From Claveliimonas bilis (GTDB lineage Bacteria > Bacillota > Clostridia > Lachnospirales > Lachnospiraceae), in contig NZ_AP027742.1 in the NCBI RefSeq assembly GCF_030296775.1, forward strand, positions 1,860,001 to 1,924,000: 64,000 bases of DNA. The letters are read 5' to 3'. The notes under the pieces are model-generated. The model made no database searches, was not told the DNA's origin, and was given only the letters and a program-made list of their open reading frames with translations. The translations under genes and the position numbers were made by a program. This document shows positions 43,807 through 52,673 of the stretch, in pieces (within the stretch, counting starts at the first letter, position 1; each line of letters opens with the position of its first letter).

Positions 43807-44676
43807 TTACGCCTTTATAATTTCTGACAAGTTTTCCATGATAGCTCCTGCAATTTCCGGCTTATTCATGGAATAAATATGAATATTGCGGATTCCATTG
43901 GCAATCAGATCTACAATCTGATCTGTTGCATAGGCAATGCCTGCCTGCTGCATAGCAGCCGGATTGTCTCCAAAGCAGTCTACCACTGCACGGAAGCGCT
44001 CCGGAAGAATTGTTCCGGAAAGCTGGCAGATTCTGGCAATCTGCTTTCCATTTGTCACCGGCATAATTCCCGGAAGTACCGGAATTGTAATTCCCTGCTC
44101 CCGAATACGGTACAGAAAATTGTAGAAGATATTATTATCAAAAAACATTTGCGTTGTCAGAAAATCTACTCCGCAGTCCACCTTCTTTTTCAGATTCCGG
44201 ATATCATCTTTCTTATGTTCTGTGTCAACATGTCCCTCCGGGTAGCATGCTGCCCCGATACAAAAATCGCCCTGCTGCTTGATATCTTCAATCAACTCGC
44301 TTGCATATTTATAGTGATTCGGAAGAGGGAACTCTGTATCTGCCGGTATATCTCCCCGAAGAGCCAGTATATTTTCTATTCCCTTTTCTTTCAGATTTTC
44401 TATCACCGTATGTACTTCTTCTTTAGTAGAAGATACACAGGTCAAGTGTGCCAGGCTTGTTACATGGAAATCATCCTGGATCTGTGAAGCGATACTGGCT
44501 GTATTTTTGCTGGTTCCTCCGCCGGCGCCGTATGTCACGCTCATAAATGCCGGTTTCAGCGCTGCGATCTTCTCGGTAGCTCTTAAAACCGATTCATATC
44601 CGGCGTCTGTTTTTGGCGGAAATACCTCAAAGGAAATATGTACTTTCTCTTCTTTCAAAATATCTTTTATCTTCAT
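43807..44676 (-). CDS. metF: 5,10-methylenetetrahydrofolate reductase
   Basis: A 289-residue flavin TIM-barrel enzyme that supplies methyl-THF to MetH. Features: ISFEVFPPKTD, SVTYGAGGGTSKNTASIA, LTCVSSTKEEV, ILALRGDIPAD and the FAD-contacting FLTTQMFFDN. It is first of a three-gene unit with the reactivation and synthase genes (gaps of 10 bp and a 4-bp overlap). AGGAGAGG precedes the ATG. No SAM or B12 riboswitch is present in the 58 bp after glgA, so control lies elsewhere or the unit is read from the glgA promoter. Confidence 0.96.
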   Translation of the reverse strand: MKIKDILKEEKVHISFEVFPPKTDAGYESVLRATEKIAALKPAFMSVTYGAGGGTSKNTASIASQIQDDFHVTSLAHLTCVSSTKEEVHTVIENLKEKGIENILALRGDIPADTEFPLPNHYKYASELIEDIKQQGDFCIGAACYPEGHVDTEHKKDDIRNLKKKVDCGVDFLTTQMFFDNNIFYNFLYRIREQGITIPVLPGIMPVTNGKQIARICQLSGTILPERFRAVVDCFGDNPAAMQQAGIAYATDQIVDLIANGIRNIHIYSMNKPEIAGAIMENLSEIIKA

Positions 44677-44734
44677 GTCCGTCCTCTCCTAATGCTGTGT
44701 AATTTTTCTTTCATTTTTTATTTCATTTTTATGG

Positions 44735-46171
44735 TTACAGTTCATCATAGAGCTGCTCATACTGTTTCGCTGAACTGTTCCATGAAAAATCTTTTTCCAT
44801 GCCTCTTTCCACAATCTTATTCCAGTCCCTCTTGCGGTCATAGAAGATCCTTTGTGCATAGCGCACTGTGGCAAGCATTTCATGTGCATTATAATTCATA
44901 AAACTGAATCCTGTTCCGGTTTTCTCATATTCGTTATAGGGCTCTACCGTATCTTTCAGTCCACCGGTTTCACGTACGATCGGCACTGTCCCGTATCGAA
45001 GGCTCATAAGCTGGCTTAAGCCGCATGGCTCAAACAGCGACGGCATGAGAAAAGCGTCGCAGGAAGCATAAATCTTGTGAGACATAGGCTCGGAATAATA
45101 AATATTGGCCGATACTTTTCCCGGGTATTTCCATGCAAAATGGCGGAACATATTCTCATACTGTGCTTCTCCGGTACCGAGAACCACGATCTGTACAGCA
45201 TCCTGACAAAGCTCGTCCATCACACAGGAAATCAGATCAAATCCTTTCTGATCTGTCAGACGGGAAACAATACCGATCATCATAACATGATGATCCTGTT
45301 CCAGGTTCAGTTCCTGCTGCAGAGCCATTTTATTTTTGATCTTTTCTTTACGGAAATTATCTACCGAATAATTTCTTGCAATATGCTTGTCTGTCTCCGG
45401 ATTGTAATCATCATAATCAATCCCGTTTACAATACCTGACAGACAGTTTGACCTGGCATTCATGAGACCGTCCAGCTTTTCTCCGTAGAACGGCATTTTA
45501 ATTTCCTCTGCATAGGTATTACTTACAGTTGTAATGCGGTCTGCATAGACAATACCGCCCTTCAGATAATTTGCATCCTTATAGGCTTCCAGCTTGTCCG
45601 GTACAAAATAGTAGGGCGGAAGTCCTGTAATATCCTGTACCCTCTTTGTGTCCCATGTACCCTGGAATTTCAGGTTATGTATTGTCATGATGGTCTTGAT
45701 TCCTCTGTAATATTCGTTCCCATAGCGGAAATTATCCAGATACACCGGCACAAGTCCTGTCTGCCAGTCATGACAGTGGATGATATCCGGACGGAAATCA
45801 ATCACCGGAAGGGCCGAGAGCACTGCTTTTGAAAAGAATGCAAATTTTTCAATATCAGCATAAATATCTCCATAGGGAGCCCAGCCGCTGAAATAGTATT
45901 CATTATCTATAAAATAAAACGTTATCCCTTCATACTCCAACTCCAGAATCCCAACATATTCCGTTCTCCAGTTCAGATCCATGTAAAAATGTGTCCGATA
46001 CTGCATCTGGTTTCTCCATTCTTCCTTGATGCAAAGATACTTCGGAAGCATCACCCGGACATCATATTTTTCTTTATCAAAATATTTCGGCAAAGAGCCG
46101 ACTACATCTGCCAGTCCTCCCGTCTTTATAAACGGTACAGATTCTGACGCCGCAAAAAGTATTTTTTTCAT
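44735..46171 (-). CDS. glgA: Glycogen synthase (ADP-glucose)
   Basis: A 478-residue GT5 enzyme that extends alpha-1,4-glucan using ADP-glucose. Typical parts: ILFAASESVPFIKTGGLADVVGSLPK with the KTGGL motif, IHCHDWQTGLVPVYL, GIVNGIDYDDYNP, IVSRLTDQKGFDL and the C-terminal MPSLFEPCGLSQL and RETGGLKDTV. The ATG at 46171 follows GGAGG; the frame also opens at a TTG 6 bp earlier, which is less likely. Position between spo0A and metF does not suggest an operon with either. Confidence 0.96.
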   Translation of the reverse strand: MKKILFAASESVPFIKTGGLADVVGSLPKYFDKEKYDVRVMLPKYLCIKEEWRNQMQYRTHFYMDLNWRTEYVGILELEYEGITFYFIDNEYYFSGWAPYGDIYADIEKFAFFSKAVLSALPVIDFRPDIIHCHDWQTGLVPVYLDNFRYGNEYYRGIKTIMTIHNLKFQGTWDTKRVQDITGLPPYYFVPDKLEAYKDANYLKGGIVYADRITTVSNTYAEEIKMPFYGEKLDGLMNARSNCLSGIVNGIDYDDYNPETDKHIARNYSVDNFRKEKIKNKMALQQELNLEQDHHVMMIGIVSRLTDQKGFDLISCVMDELCQDAVQIVVLGTGEAQYENMFRHFAWKYPGKVSANIYYSEPMSHKIYASCDAFLMPSLFEPCGLSQLMSLRYGTVPIVRETGGLKDTVEPYNEYEKTGTGFSFMNYNAHEMLATVRYAQRIFYDRKRDWNKIVERGMEKDFSWNSSAKQYEQLYDEL

Positions 46172-46244
46172 GATCAAGATCCTCCCATCCTCACAATATA
46201 CGCTATAAAAATATTATATCGTATTTTTTTTCAGATGAAAAGAG

Positions 46245-47036
46245 TTATCTGTTTTTATATTCCAATCTGAGTGTGTCTGCAATAAGCGCAATAAACTCCG
46301 AATTGGTCGGTTTTCCCTTTCCATTGCTTACAGTATATCCAAACAGTTCATCCAGGGTATCCAGTTTTCCTCTGCTCCATGCCACCTCGATCGCATGGCG
46401 GATGGCTCTTTCTACTCTGCTCGCGGTGGTTTGATGGTGTTTGGCCACAGTGGGATACAATACTTTTGTCACCGCATTGAGCACATCCATATCTTCCACG
46501 GCCATCATAATAGCATCTCTAAGATAGTGATATCCTTTGATATGGGCCGGTATACCAATTTCATGGATCATATCAGTCACCCGGGTTTCCAGACTTACCT
46601 GCGGATCTTCTTCTTTAGAATGGCCGGCTTCGCTGATATGAGAAAATGCATTTGTCCCTTTCTGCCCCACCTGCTTGATCCTATCCAGTATCATCTCATT
46701 ATTAAAAGGCTTCATCACATAGTACACTGCCCCTTTATTAAATGCATCTTCCGTAATTCTTTCCTGCCCCACAGCTGTTACTACAATAAAATTCGGTCTC
46801 TTTTTCAAGGTTTTGTCATGATTCACATGGTCCATCACACTTAGACCATCCATCTTTGGCATGATCAGATCAAGAAGGACAACATCCGGCTCCTTTTCCC
46901 TTATGACACTGCACATGTCTTCCCCGTTATTTGCCTTTCCCACCAGATTTAACTCCCGGTCGCTGTTTATAATTTCGCCAAGCAGTTCCAGGATTCTTTC
47001 ATTGTCGTCGGCGATCGCTACGCGAATCTCTCCCAT
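46245..47036 (-). CDS. spo0A: Sporulation master regulator Spo0A
   Basis: A 263-residue response regulator. The receiver domain (1 to about 120) has [16 protein letters not shown] with the phosphoacceptor Asp, and the C-terminal Spo0A effector domain has [38 protein letters not shown] and [14 protein letters not shown]. Phosphorylated Spo0A binds 0A boxes to start endospore formation. A promoter lies 44 bp before the ATG and a possible 0A box just upstream of it. It sits after spoIVB, a conserved order in spore-forming Firmicutes. Confidence 0.98.
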   Translation of the reverse strand: MGEIRVAIADDNERILELLGEIINSDRELNLVGKANNGEDMCSVIREKEPDVVLLDLIMPKMDGLSVMDHVNHDKTLKKRPNFIVVTAVGQERITEDAFNKGAVYYVMKPFNNEMILDRIKQVGQKGTNAFSHISEAGHSKEEDPQVSLETRVTDMIHEIGIPAHIKGYHYLRDAIMMAVEDMDVLNAVTKVLYPTVAKHHQTTASRVERAIRHAIEVAWSRGKLDTLDELFGYTVSNGKGKPTNSEFIALIADTLRLEYKNR

Positions 47037-47079
47037 TCCATAATCCTCCTATCTTTTTCTTGAAAAACTGTCAAGGAAA

Positions 47080-47108
47080 ATTATAGAATCCACAAGTCGC
47101 GAAATCAA
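47080..47108 (-). promoter_or_regulatory. Sigma-A promoter of spo0A
   Basis: TTGATT (47108-47103) and perfect TATAAT (47085-47080), 17 bp apart. CTGTCGAGA (47136-47128) about 20 bp upstream differs from a 0A box (TGTCGAA) by one base and may give feedback control. Confidence 0.75.
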
Positions 47109-47153
47109 GAAATTAAGGTCGTAAAATCTCGACAGGGTTCTTCCATTTTCAGA

Positions 47154-48218
47154 TTATTCGATATGTTTCAACATATCCTGTATAAAAATTCCGTATCCTT
47201 CTTTGGGGTTATTTACAAACACGTGCGTCACCGCTCCAACGATCTTATTGTCCTGAATGATGGGACTTCCACTCATCCCCTGCACAATTCCTCCAGTCAG
47301 CTCCAAAAGCTCTTTATCTGTCACTTCAATCTGCAGTTTTTTATTGGATTCTTTGGCGTTTTCGTCGACTTTTGTAATACGAATCTCATAATCTTTTACG
47401 CTGCCGCTTACTGCGCAGTGTACCACGGCTTCTCCTTCTTTCACCTCTGACTCGTCAAGAACCGGTTCCATGGGCGTGGTATCCGTAAAAAGCGTATCTA
47501 CCCGGTCAAGTTTTCCGTATATTCCCTCACTTGTATTCTCCTGTATCGTCCCCAGAATATTATAATTATTGTACACGATAATTCCTTCCATGCCACCCGG
47601 TGTTCCATTTTCTCCTTTCTGTATATCTTTGATGCTTGTGGTATACAAAAGACCGTCTGCTGCATTCAGAAGCTGCCCTGTATCTGTGTCGCGAATACCG
47701 TGTCCCAGAGCGCCGAACTGACTGTCGGCATTTAAAAATGTCACTGTGCCAAGTCCCTGTGCATTGTCTCTTACCCATATCCCGAGCTTATATTCGTTCC
47801 TTTCACACCGCACGGCTTTCATACGAATATCAATCTTTTGATTATTCCGCAGTACAGTCAGAACAATATCATCGCTTTCCAGAGCTGCCACCGCCTCGAT
47901 CAGCTGGGATTTATTTTTAATCTCCTCGTCATCCAGGGCAATAATATAATCACCCTCTTTTACAAGATGAGCGGCCGGTTCATGTTCCTCTCCATCTTCA
48001 CCGGTTACTCCTTCTGTTCCCAATACAAGAGCTCCTTCCGTTTCCAGGTAAATCCCCACCGGCATTCCTCCGGGAATCAAAAGCTCATTGGAAGTATCGG
48101 CCCCCACCTCTTTCTCCAAAGCTTTCTGATTTGTTCGGATCACATACCAGCTGCCTCCTACAGAAAAGGCAAATACCAGTATCATCACAATCATTCGTCT
48201 GTACCAAAATCTTCTCAT
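47154..48218 (-). CDS. spoIVB: SpoIVB S55 peptidase
   Basis: A 354-residue forespore signalling protease. N-terminal membrane anchor (about residues 8-28), a PDZ domain (about 80-150; IIALDDEEIKNKSQLIEAV) and the S55 serine protease domain with catalytic residues in FGALGHGIRD (His) and GMSGSPIIQDN (Ser). It cleaves SpoIVFA to free the sigma-K processing enzyme in the mother cell of sporulating Bacillus. Direction and order with spo0A are conserved. Gap to spo0A is 117 bp and contains that gene's promoter. Confidence 0.96.
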   Translation of the reverse strand: MRRFWYRRMIVMILVFAFSVGGSWYVIRTNQKALEKEVGADTSNELLIPGGMPVGIYLETEGALVLGTEGVTGEDGEEHEPAAHLVKEGDYIIALDDEEIKNKSQLIEAVAALESDDIVLTVLRNNQKIDIRMKAVRCERNEYKLGIWVRDNAQGLGTVTFLNADSQFGALGHGIRDTDTGQLLNAADGLLYTTSIKDIQKGENGTPGGMEGIIVYNNYNILGTIQENTSEGIYGKLDRVDTLFTDTTPMEPVLDESEVKEGEAVVHCAVSGSVKDYEIRITKVDENAKESNKKLQIEVTDKELLELTGGIVQGMSGSPIIQDNKIVGAVTHVFVNNPKEGYGIFIQDMLKHIE

Positions 48219-48346
48219 ACTGTCTCTCCACTATCCATCTGTCTTTTTTCATCGTATAGAAAAGTTCATTTCCTATGTTAGTATGCGAAGAAGGAAAACT
48301 TTTACACTGGTAAAAACTGGTATCCCCTCACTTTATATATCATATG

Positions 48347-48931
48347 TTACATCTCTTTCAGGATTTCCTCTGCAATTTCTATTTTCCGGACACAGCGGTC
48401 CATTGCCTTTCTTTCAATGTATCTGTGGGCGTCGGGTTCGCTCATTTTCCTTTGATCCACCAGGATCCATTTTGCACGGTCAATGGTGCGAAGCTCCTGC
48501 ATCTTTTCTTTCAGCCGTCTGGATTCCTTTTCCATCCTCTTTATTTTCATCTGCAGAGCGCTTAGCATTTTAACCGCTATATACAGGTTCTGTTTTGTCG
48601 TCGGCTTGGGAAGCGCTATAATTCCATAATCTTCCACCTGACAGACAACCTGCTCGTACATTTCATTTTTTACAAGCAGAAGAATCCCCATATTGTGATG
48701 CTGCTCTGACAGATCAATTGCTGTGCGCACGCCAAAATCATCGGCCAGAGGTGTGTTTATAATAAGAATATCGTACATATGGCTGACACAGAGACGTTTG
48801 GCATCTCCGGCAGCCGCCGTGCATGATACATCCTTATATTGCGGCCCCGGAAATGTCTCTTTAAAGAGGTCAGCCATTTTTTCTGCCCTGGACACGATCA
48901 ATATGCGGTATCTTTCTTTTTCTGTGAGCAT
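48347..48931 (-). CDS. ANTAR-domain RNA-binding response regulator
   Basis: A 194-residue regulator. Residues 8 to about 125 form a receiver-like domain (YRILIVSRAEKMADLF, ILIINTPLADDFG, GIIALPKPTTKQNLY); the position of the acceptor Asp is occupied by Asn in IINTP, so it may not be phosphorylated normally. Residues about 135-190 are an ANTAR domain (LRTIDRAKWILVDQRKMSEPDAHRYIERKAMD). ANTAR proteins bind paired hexaloop hairpins in leaders and stop terminator formation. It lies 24 bp after glnA, whose leader carries such a hairpin. Confidence 0.9.
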   Translation of the reverse strand: MLTEKERYRILIVSRAEKMADLFKETFPGPQYKDVSCTAAAGDAKRLCVSHMYDILIINTPLADDFGVRTAIDLSEQHHNMGILLLVKNEMYEQVVCQVEDYGIIALPKPTTKQNLYIAVKMLSALQMKIKRMEKESRRLKEKMQELRTIDRAKWILVDQRKMSEPDAHRYIERKAMDRCVRKIEIAEEILKEM

Positions 48932-48955
48932 GTCCTCTCTCCTTTTCTGATCGTT

Positions 48956-50179
48956 CTAGGCTTTCAAAGGTTTCTTGTATACTTCCAGGTAAGCTTCCGG
49001 TAAAACTTCTTTTATAAGCGGACTTGCACTTGCCGCATCCCATGCTTCACCTCTGCTCTCCGGCAGCTTTTTCAGATGGTCGGTTACTTCATTTCCGGCT
49101 CTGTAAAGGTTAACGTTCGCCGGCTCCATCAAAGGAAGATCATTCTCTATTCCATCCAGACCTGCATAGATCAAAAGGGCAAATGCCAGATATGGATTGG
49201 CTGTCGGATCCGGTGAGCGCAGCTCGATTCGTTTGCGGCCGTTTTTTACAGCCGGAATCCGGATTAACTGCGACCGGTTTTCCGGCGACCAGGTAATATA
49301 TTTGGGTGCTTTCTTTTCCCCAAGTCTCATATAAGAATCTTCAGACGGATTTAAAAACAGAGTGATTTCCCGGATATGCTCCAAAATTCCGCTCATAAAC
49401 TGCCTGTTATAATCCTCACCATCTTCGCTTTGTACCGACATGTTAATATGCATCCCGTTTCCTGCATATTCTTTCACCGGTTTTGGCGAAAAATCAGCGC
49501 TAAGCCCATTCCCCATTGCCGCTGTTCGCACGATCCATTTAAAAGAAGATGTGTTGTCAGCAGCGCTCAGAGCATCGCTGTACTGAAAATCAATCTCATT
49601 TTGCCCCGGTCCTTCCTCATGGTGAGAAGCTTCCGGCTCGATTCCCATATCAATCAGTGTAAAACAGATCTCCCGCCGTATATTTTCCCCTTTATCCTCC
49701 GGCGCAATATCCATATATCCTGCATGATCAAATGGAATCCTGGTAGGTCTGCCCTTTTCGTCTGTCTCAAACAGATAAAACTCTACTTCTGTACCAAAGT
49801 AAACTGTCAGTCCTTTCTCTTTTGCCTTCTCTACAGCCTTTTTCAAAATATACCTGCTGTCTTTCTCGTACAAAGTACCGTCCGGATACCGGATGTCACA
49901 ATACATCCTGGCCACTCTTCCCACAGACGGTCTCCACGGAAGAATGGAAAATGTAGATGGATCAGGATGGAGGAAAAGGTCGCTTTTCACTTCATCTCCA
50001 AAACCTTCCACCGCTGATGCATCAAAAGAAATCCCCTCCCGGAACGCTCTCTCCAGCTGTCCCGGCATAATGGAAATATTTTTCTGTATTCCGAATACAT
50101 CAAAAAAGGCAAGTCGGATAAATTTCACATCCTCCTCGTCCACAAAATCCATGACCTTTTCATATTCATATGCACTCAT
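48956..50179 (-). CDS. glnA: Glutamine synthetase, type I (short form)
   Basis: A 407-residue GS, shorter than the usual 440-470. The beta-grasp domain (about 15-100) is followed by catalytic motifs: YFGTEVEFYLFE, EEGPGQNEIDF, GNGMHINMS (with Asn in place of the usual His at the second position), ENRSQLIRIP and ELRSPDPTANPYLAF. It makes glutamine from glutamate, ammonium and ATP. The ATG at 50179 follows AAAGGAAGGG. A second, type III GS lies divergently next door. Leader contains an attenuator-like switch, and the ANTAR gene is co-transcribed behind it. Confidence 0.92.
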   Translation of the reverse strand: MSAYEYEKVMDFVDEEDVKFIRLAFFDVFGIQKNISIMPGQLERAFREGISFDASAVEGFGDEVKSDLFLHPDPSTFSILPWRPSVGRVARMYCDIRYPDGTLYEKDSRYILKKAVEKAKEKGLTVYFGTEVEFYLFETDEKGRPTRIPFDHAGYMDIAPEDKGENIRREICFTLIDMGIEPEASHHEEGPGQNEIDFQYSDALSAADNTSSFKWIVRTAAMGNGLSADFSPKPVKEYAGNGMHINMSVQSEDGEDYNRQFMSGILEHIREITLFLNPSEDSYMRLGEKKAPKYITWSPENRSQLIRIPAVKNGRKRIELRSPDPTANPYLAFALLIYAGLDGIENDLPLMEPANVNLYRAGNEVTDHLKKLPESRGEAWDAASASPLIKEVLPEAYLEVYKKPLKA

Positions 50180-50200
50180 AAAACCCTTCCTTTCACGGAT

Positions 50201-50277
50201 AAAATAAAAAGGTATTCGTCCACAGGGCAAGCTGACCCCTTTTTGCCATCTTCCCCCGTGAAGAACACCTTTGCCCT
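50201..50277 (-). promoter_or_regulatory. Attenuator-like leader of glnA with ANTAR-type hexaloop hairpin
   Basis: On the leftward strand, TCTTC ACGGGG GAAGA (50264-50249) is a 5-bp stem with a hexaloop having A at position 1 and G at 4, the ANTAR target rule. An outer stem AGGGCAA/TTGCCCT (50277-50271 with 50230-50224) encloses it. A terminator AAAAAGG/CCTTTTT (50244-50238 with 50212-50206) plus T-rich tail uses sequence inside that outer stem loop, so the two folds interfere. A second ANTAR hairpin was not clearly seen. Confidence 0.6.
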
Positions 50278-50298
50278 TACTCTTTTTATTATAGGTGA

Positions 50299-50327
50299 AA
50301 TATAACGGATTTCCTGTTATTTGTCAA
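50299..50327 (-). promoter_or_regulatory. Sigma-A promoter of glnA
   Basis: Perfect TTGACA (50327-50322), 17 bp, TATATT (50304-50299), giving a leader of roughly 110 nt before the start codon. Confidence 0.85.
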
Positions 50328-50380
50328 CTTTTGTCTGCCTCCGGCTAAAGATTGTATGGAAATAAATACATAGAAATCAT

Positions 50381-50409
50381 TTGACAAACTTGCTTTTGAG
50401 CAGTATAGT
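50381..50409 (+). promoter_or_regulatory. Sigma-A promoter of the glnN-asnB-gltBD operon
   Basis: Perfect TTGACA (50381-50386), 17 bp, TATAGT (50404-50409). It starts 53 bp from the outward glnA promoter, so the two may influence each other. Confidence 0.88.
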
Positions 50410-50419
50410 CATAGGCATA

Positions 50420-50479
50420 GAAACGGCAAAGGCGCTGTTTTCCCTTCATGTAAGGGAAGGCGGCGCTTTTGTCGTTTCT
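50420..50479 (+). promoter_or_regulatory. Large hairpin in the leader of glnN
   Basis: GAAACGGCAAAGGCGC pairs with GGCGCTTTTGTCGTTTC and continues into TTTTCCCTT/AAGGGAAGG with a 5-nt loop, about 27 bp of nearly continuous stem, followed by CTGTTCTTTT. It could be an attenuator/terminator that must be overcome to reach glnN. The loop lacks the ANTAR hexaloop rule. Confidence 0.65.
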
Positions 50480-50554
50480 GTTCTTTTACAGAAAAGTCTA
50501 AAGACTTTCTTCGTTTAATAACGTTAATAAAATGAAAAAGGAGATGCAGAGTAT

Positions 50555-52648
50555 ATGAGTACAGTTACAGAAAAATTCGGTTCCATGGTTTTCGATGAAT
50601 CTGTCATGAAAGAGCGGCTTCCAAAAGAAACATTCCGCCAGCTGCAAAGAACAATGAAAGACGGAAGAAGCCTGGACATCAATATTGCAAATGTAGTTGC
50701 AAACGCCATGAAGGACTGGGCCATCGAAAAAGGCGTAACCCATTATACCCACTGGTTCCAGCCTATGACAGGAAGAACCGCTGAAAAGCATGACAGTTTT
50801 ATTTCGCCTGACCAGGATGGAAAAGTGATCATGGAGTTCTCCGGCAAAGAACTGGTACAGGGCGAACCGGATGCTTCTTCCTTCCCTTCCGGAGGACTTC
50901 GGGCAACCTTTGAGGCCCGCGGGTATACTGCCTGGGATCCCACTGCTTATGCGTTCATTAAAAACGGCGTGCTTTGCATCCCCACTGCTTTCTGCTCCTA
51001 CAGCGGCCATGCTCTTGACAAAAAGACCCCTCTTCTTCGCAGTATGCAGGCAATCAACCGCCAGGCTATGCGTGTAATCCGTCTGTTTGGGAACGAGGAT
51101 GTAACTTCCGTCAAGACAACCGTAGGACCTGAGCAGGAATATTTCCTGGTAGATAAAAAATTTTACGAAAAACGAAAAGATCTCATCTACACAGGAAGAA
51201 CACTTTTTGGCGCTCCTGCTCCAAAGGGGCAGGAACTGGAGGATCATTATTTCGGCACTATCAAATCCCGCGTCCAGGCCTATATGAAAGAACTCAATGA
51301 AGAATTATGGAAACTGGGTATTCTTGCCAAAACAGAACACAATGAGGTGGCTCCCGCTCAGCATGAACTGGCCCCCATTTTTACTACTACCAACATTGCG
51401 ACCGACCATAACCAGCTGACTATGGAGCTGATGCAAAGGATTGCGAAAAAGCACGATCTTGTCTGTCTTCTTCACGAAAAGCCATTTGAAGGAATCAACG
51501 GAAGCGGAAAACACAACAACTGGTCTATTTCTACAGATACCGGCATGAACCTTCTGGAACCCGGAGACACTCCGTCTGAAAATGCCCAGTTTCTTCTGTT
51601 CCTGTGTGCAGTCATCAAAGCAGTAGATGAATATCAGGATCTTCTTCGTTTATCTGCCGCTTCCGCCGGAAACGACCACAGGCTGGGCGCAAATGAGGCT
51701 CCACCTGCCATCATTTCCATGTTCCTTGGCTCTGAACTGACTGATGTCCTTAATGCTATTGAAAAGGAAGAATCTTATGACGGACGGGAAAAAGAACTGA
51801 TGCGGGTCGGCGTACATGTGCTTCCTAAATTCCCGAAAGATGCAACTGACCGGAACCGTACTTCTCCTTTTGCATTTACAGGAAATAAGTTCGAGTTCCG
51901 CATGCTGGGATCTTCTGAATCCATCTCCGGTCCCAACATCATCCTGAACACTGCAGTGGCGGAAGAACTGAAAGAATTTGCAGATATTCTGGAAGGTGCC
52001 GACGATTTTGACCTCACACTCCATGATCTGATCCGCAAGACAATCCGGGATCACAAACGCATCATTTTCAATGGAAACGGTTATGATGATGCGTGGATCA
52101 AAGAAGCTGAAAAACGGGGACTTTTAAACTTGCGTACAACTCCAGATGCCCTGCCCCGCTTTTTGGATGAGAAAAATATCCGGCTTTTTACCTCTCACAA
52201 AGTATTCAGCAAAGAAGAAATGGAAGCACGGTATGAAATTTTAATGGAAAACTATGTCAAAGTTCTGCATATTGAAGCCCTTACTATGGCAGATATGGCA
52301 GAAAAGGATATTCTTCCTGCTGTGTCCGTTTACTGTCATTCCATGACAGATGCGGTCCTCGCCAAACAATCGTTCGGCGCTGACATAGATTGCAGCTATG
52401 AGTATACATCCGTTAAAAAGCTTTCTAGTCTGACTGCTTCTGCCTACATGAAACTGGAGAGTTTGAAAACTGTATTGGAAGAAGCAGAAGGAATCTCTGA
52501 TTTTGAGAAAGAGGCCTTCCATTACCGCGATTTTGTTATTCCGGCAATGGAAAAACTCCGGACAGATATCGATGCGCTGGAATCTATGACTGCATCTTCC
52601 GCATGGCCATTCCCGTCTTACGGGGAGCTTTTGTTCGGCATTTTATAA
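50555..52648 (+). CDS. glnN: Glutamine synthetase, type III
   Basis: A 697-residue GSIII, the large form common in Bacteroides, cyanobacteria and clostridia. Signatures: [78 protein letters not shown] and [21 protein letters not shown]. It assimilates ammonium into glutamine. A GGAGA site precedes the ATG. It heads a four-gene operon for nitrogen assimilation with 25-bp or shorter gaps; the leader has a large hairpin that could adjust expression. Confidence 0.96.
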   Translation: MSTVTEKFGSMVFDESVMKERLPKETFRQLQRTMKDGRSLDINIANVVANAMKDWAIEKGVTHYTHWFQPMTGRTAEKHDSFISPDQDGKVIMEFSGKELVQGEPDASSFPSGGLRATFEARGYTAWDPTAYAFIKNGVLCIPTAFCSYSGHALDKKTPLLRSMQAINRQAMRVIRLFGNEDVTSVKTTVGPEQEYFLVDKKFYEKRKDLIYTGRTLFGAPAPKGQELEDHYFGTIKSRVQAYMKELNEELWKLGILAKTEHNEVAPAQHELAPIFTTTNIATDHNQLTMELMQRIAKKHDLVCLLHEKPFEGINGSGKHNNWSISTDTGMNLLEPGDTPSENAQFLLFLCAVIKAVDEYQDLLRLSAASAGNDHRLGANEAPPAIISMFLGSELTDVLNAIEKEESYDGREKELMRVGVHVLPKFPKDATDRNRTSPFAFTGNKFEFRMLGSSESISGPNIILNTAVAEELKEFADILEGADDFDLTLHDLIRKTIRDHKRIIFNGNGYDDAWIKEAEKRGLLNLRTTPDALPRFLDEKNIRLFTSHKVFSKEEMEARYEILMENYVKVLHIEALTMADMAEKDILPAVSVYCHSMTDAVLAKQSFGADIDCSYEYTSVKKLSSLTASAYMKLESLKTVLEEAEGISDFEKEAFHYRDFVIPAMEKLRTDIDALESMTASSAWPFPSYGELLFGIL

Positions 52649-52673
52649 AAATAAGTTCCTGGAGGTTACTGTT

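Noticed and set aside
44677-44734. SAM or cobalamin riboswitch before metF
   Set aside because: Only 58 bp separate glgA and metF, and the sequence is mostly T and A without any conserved element.
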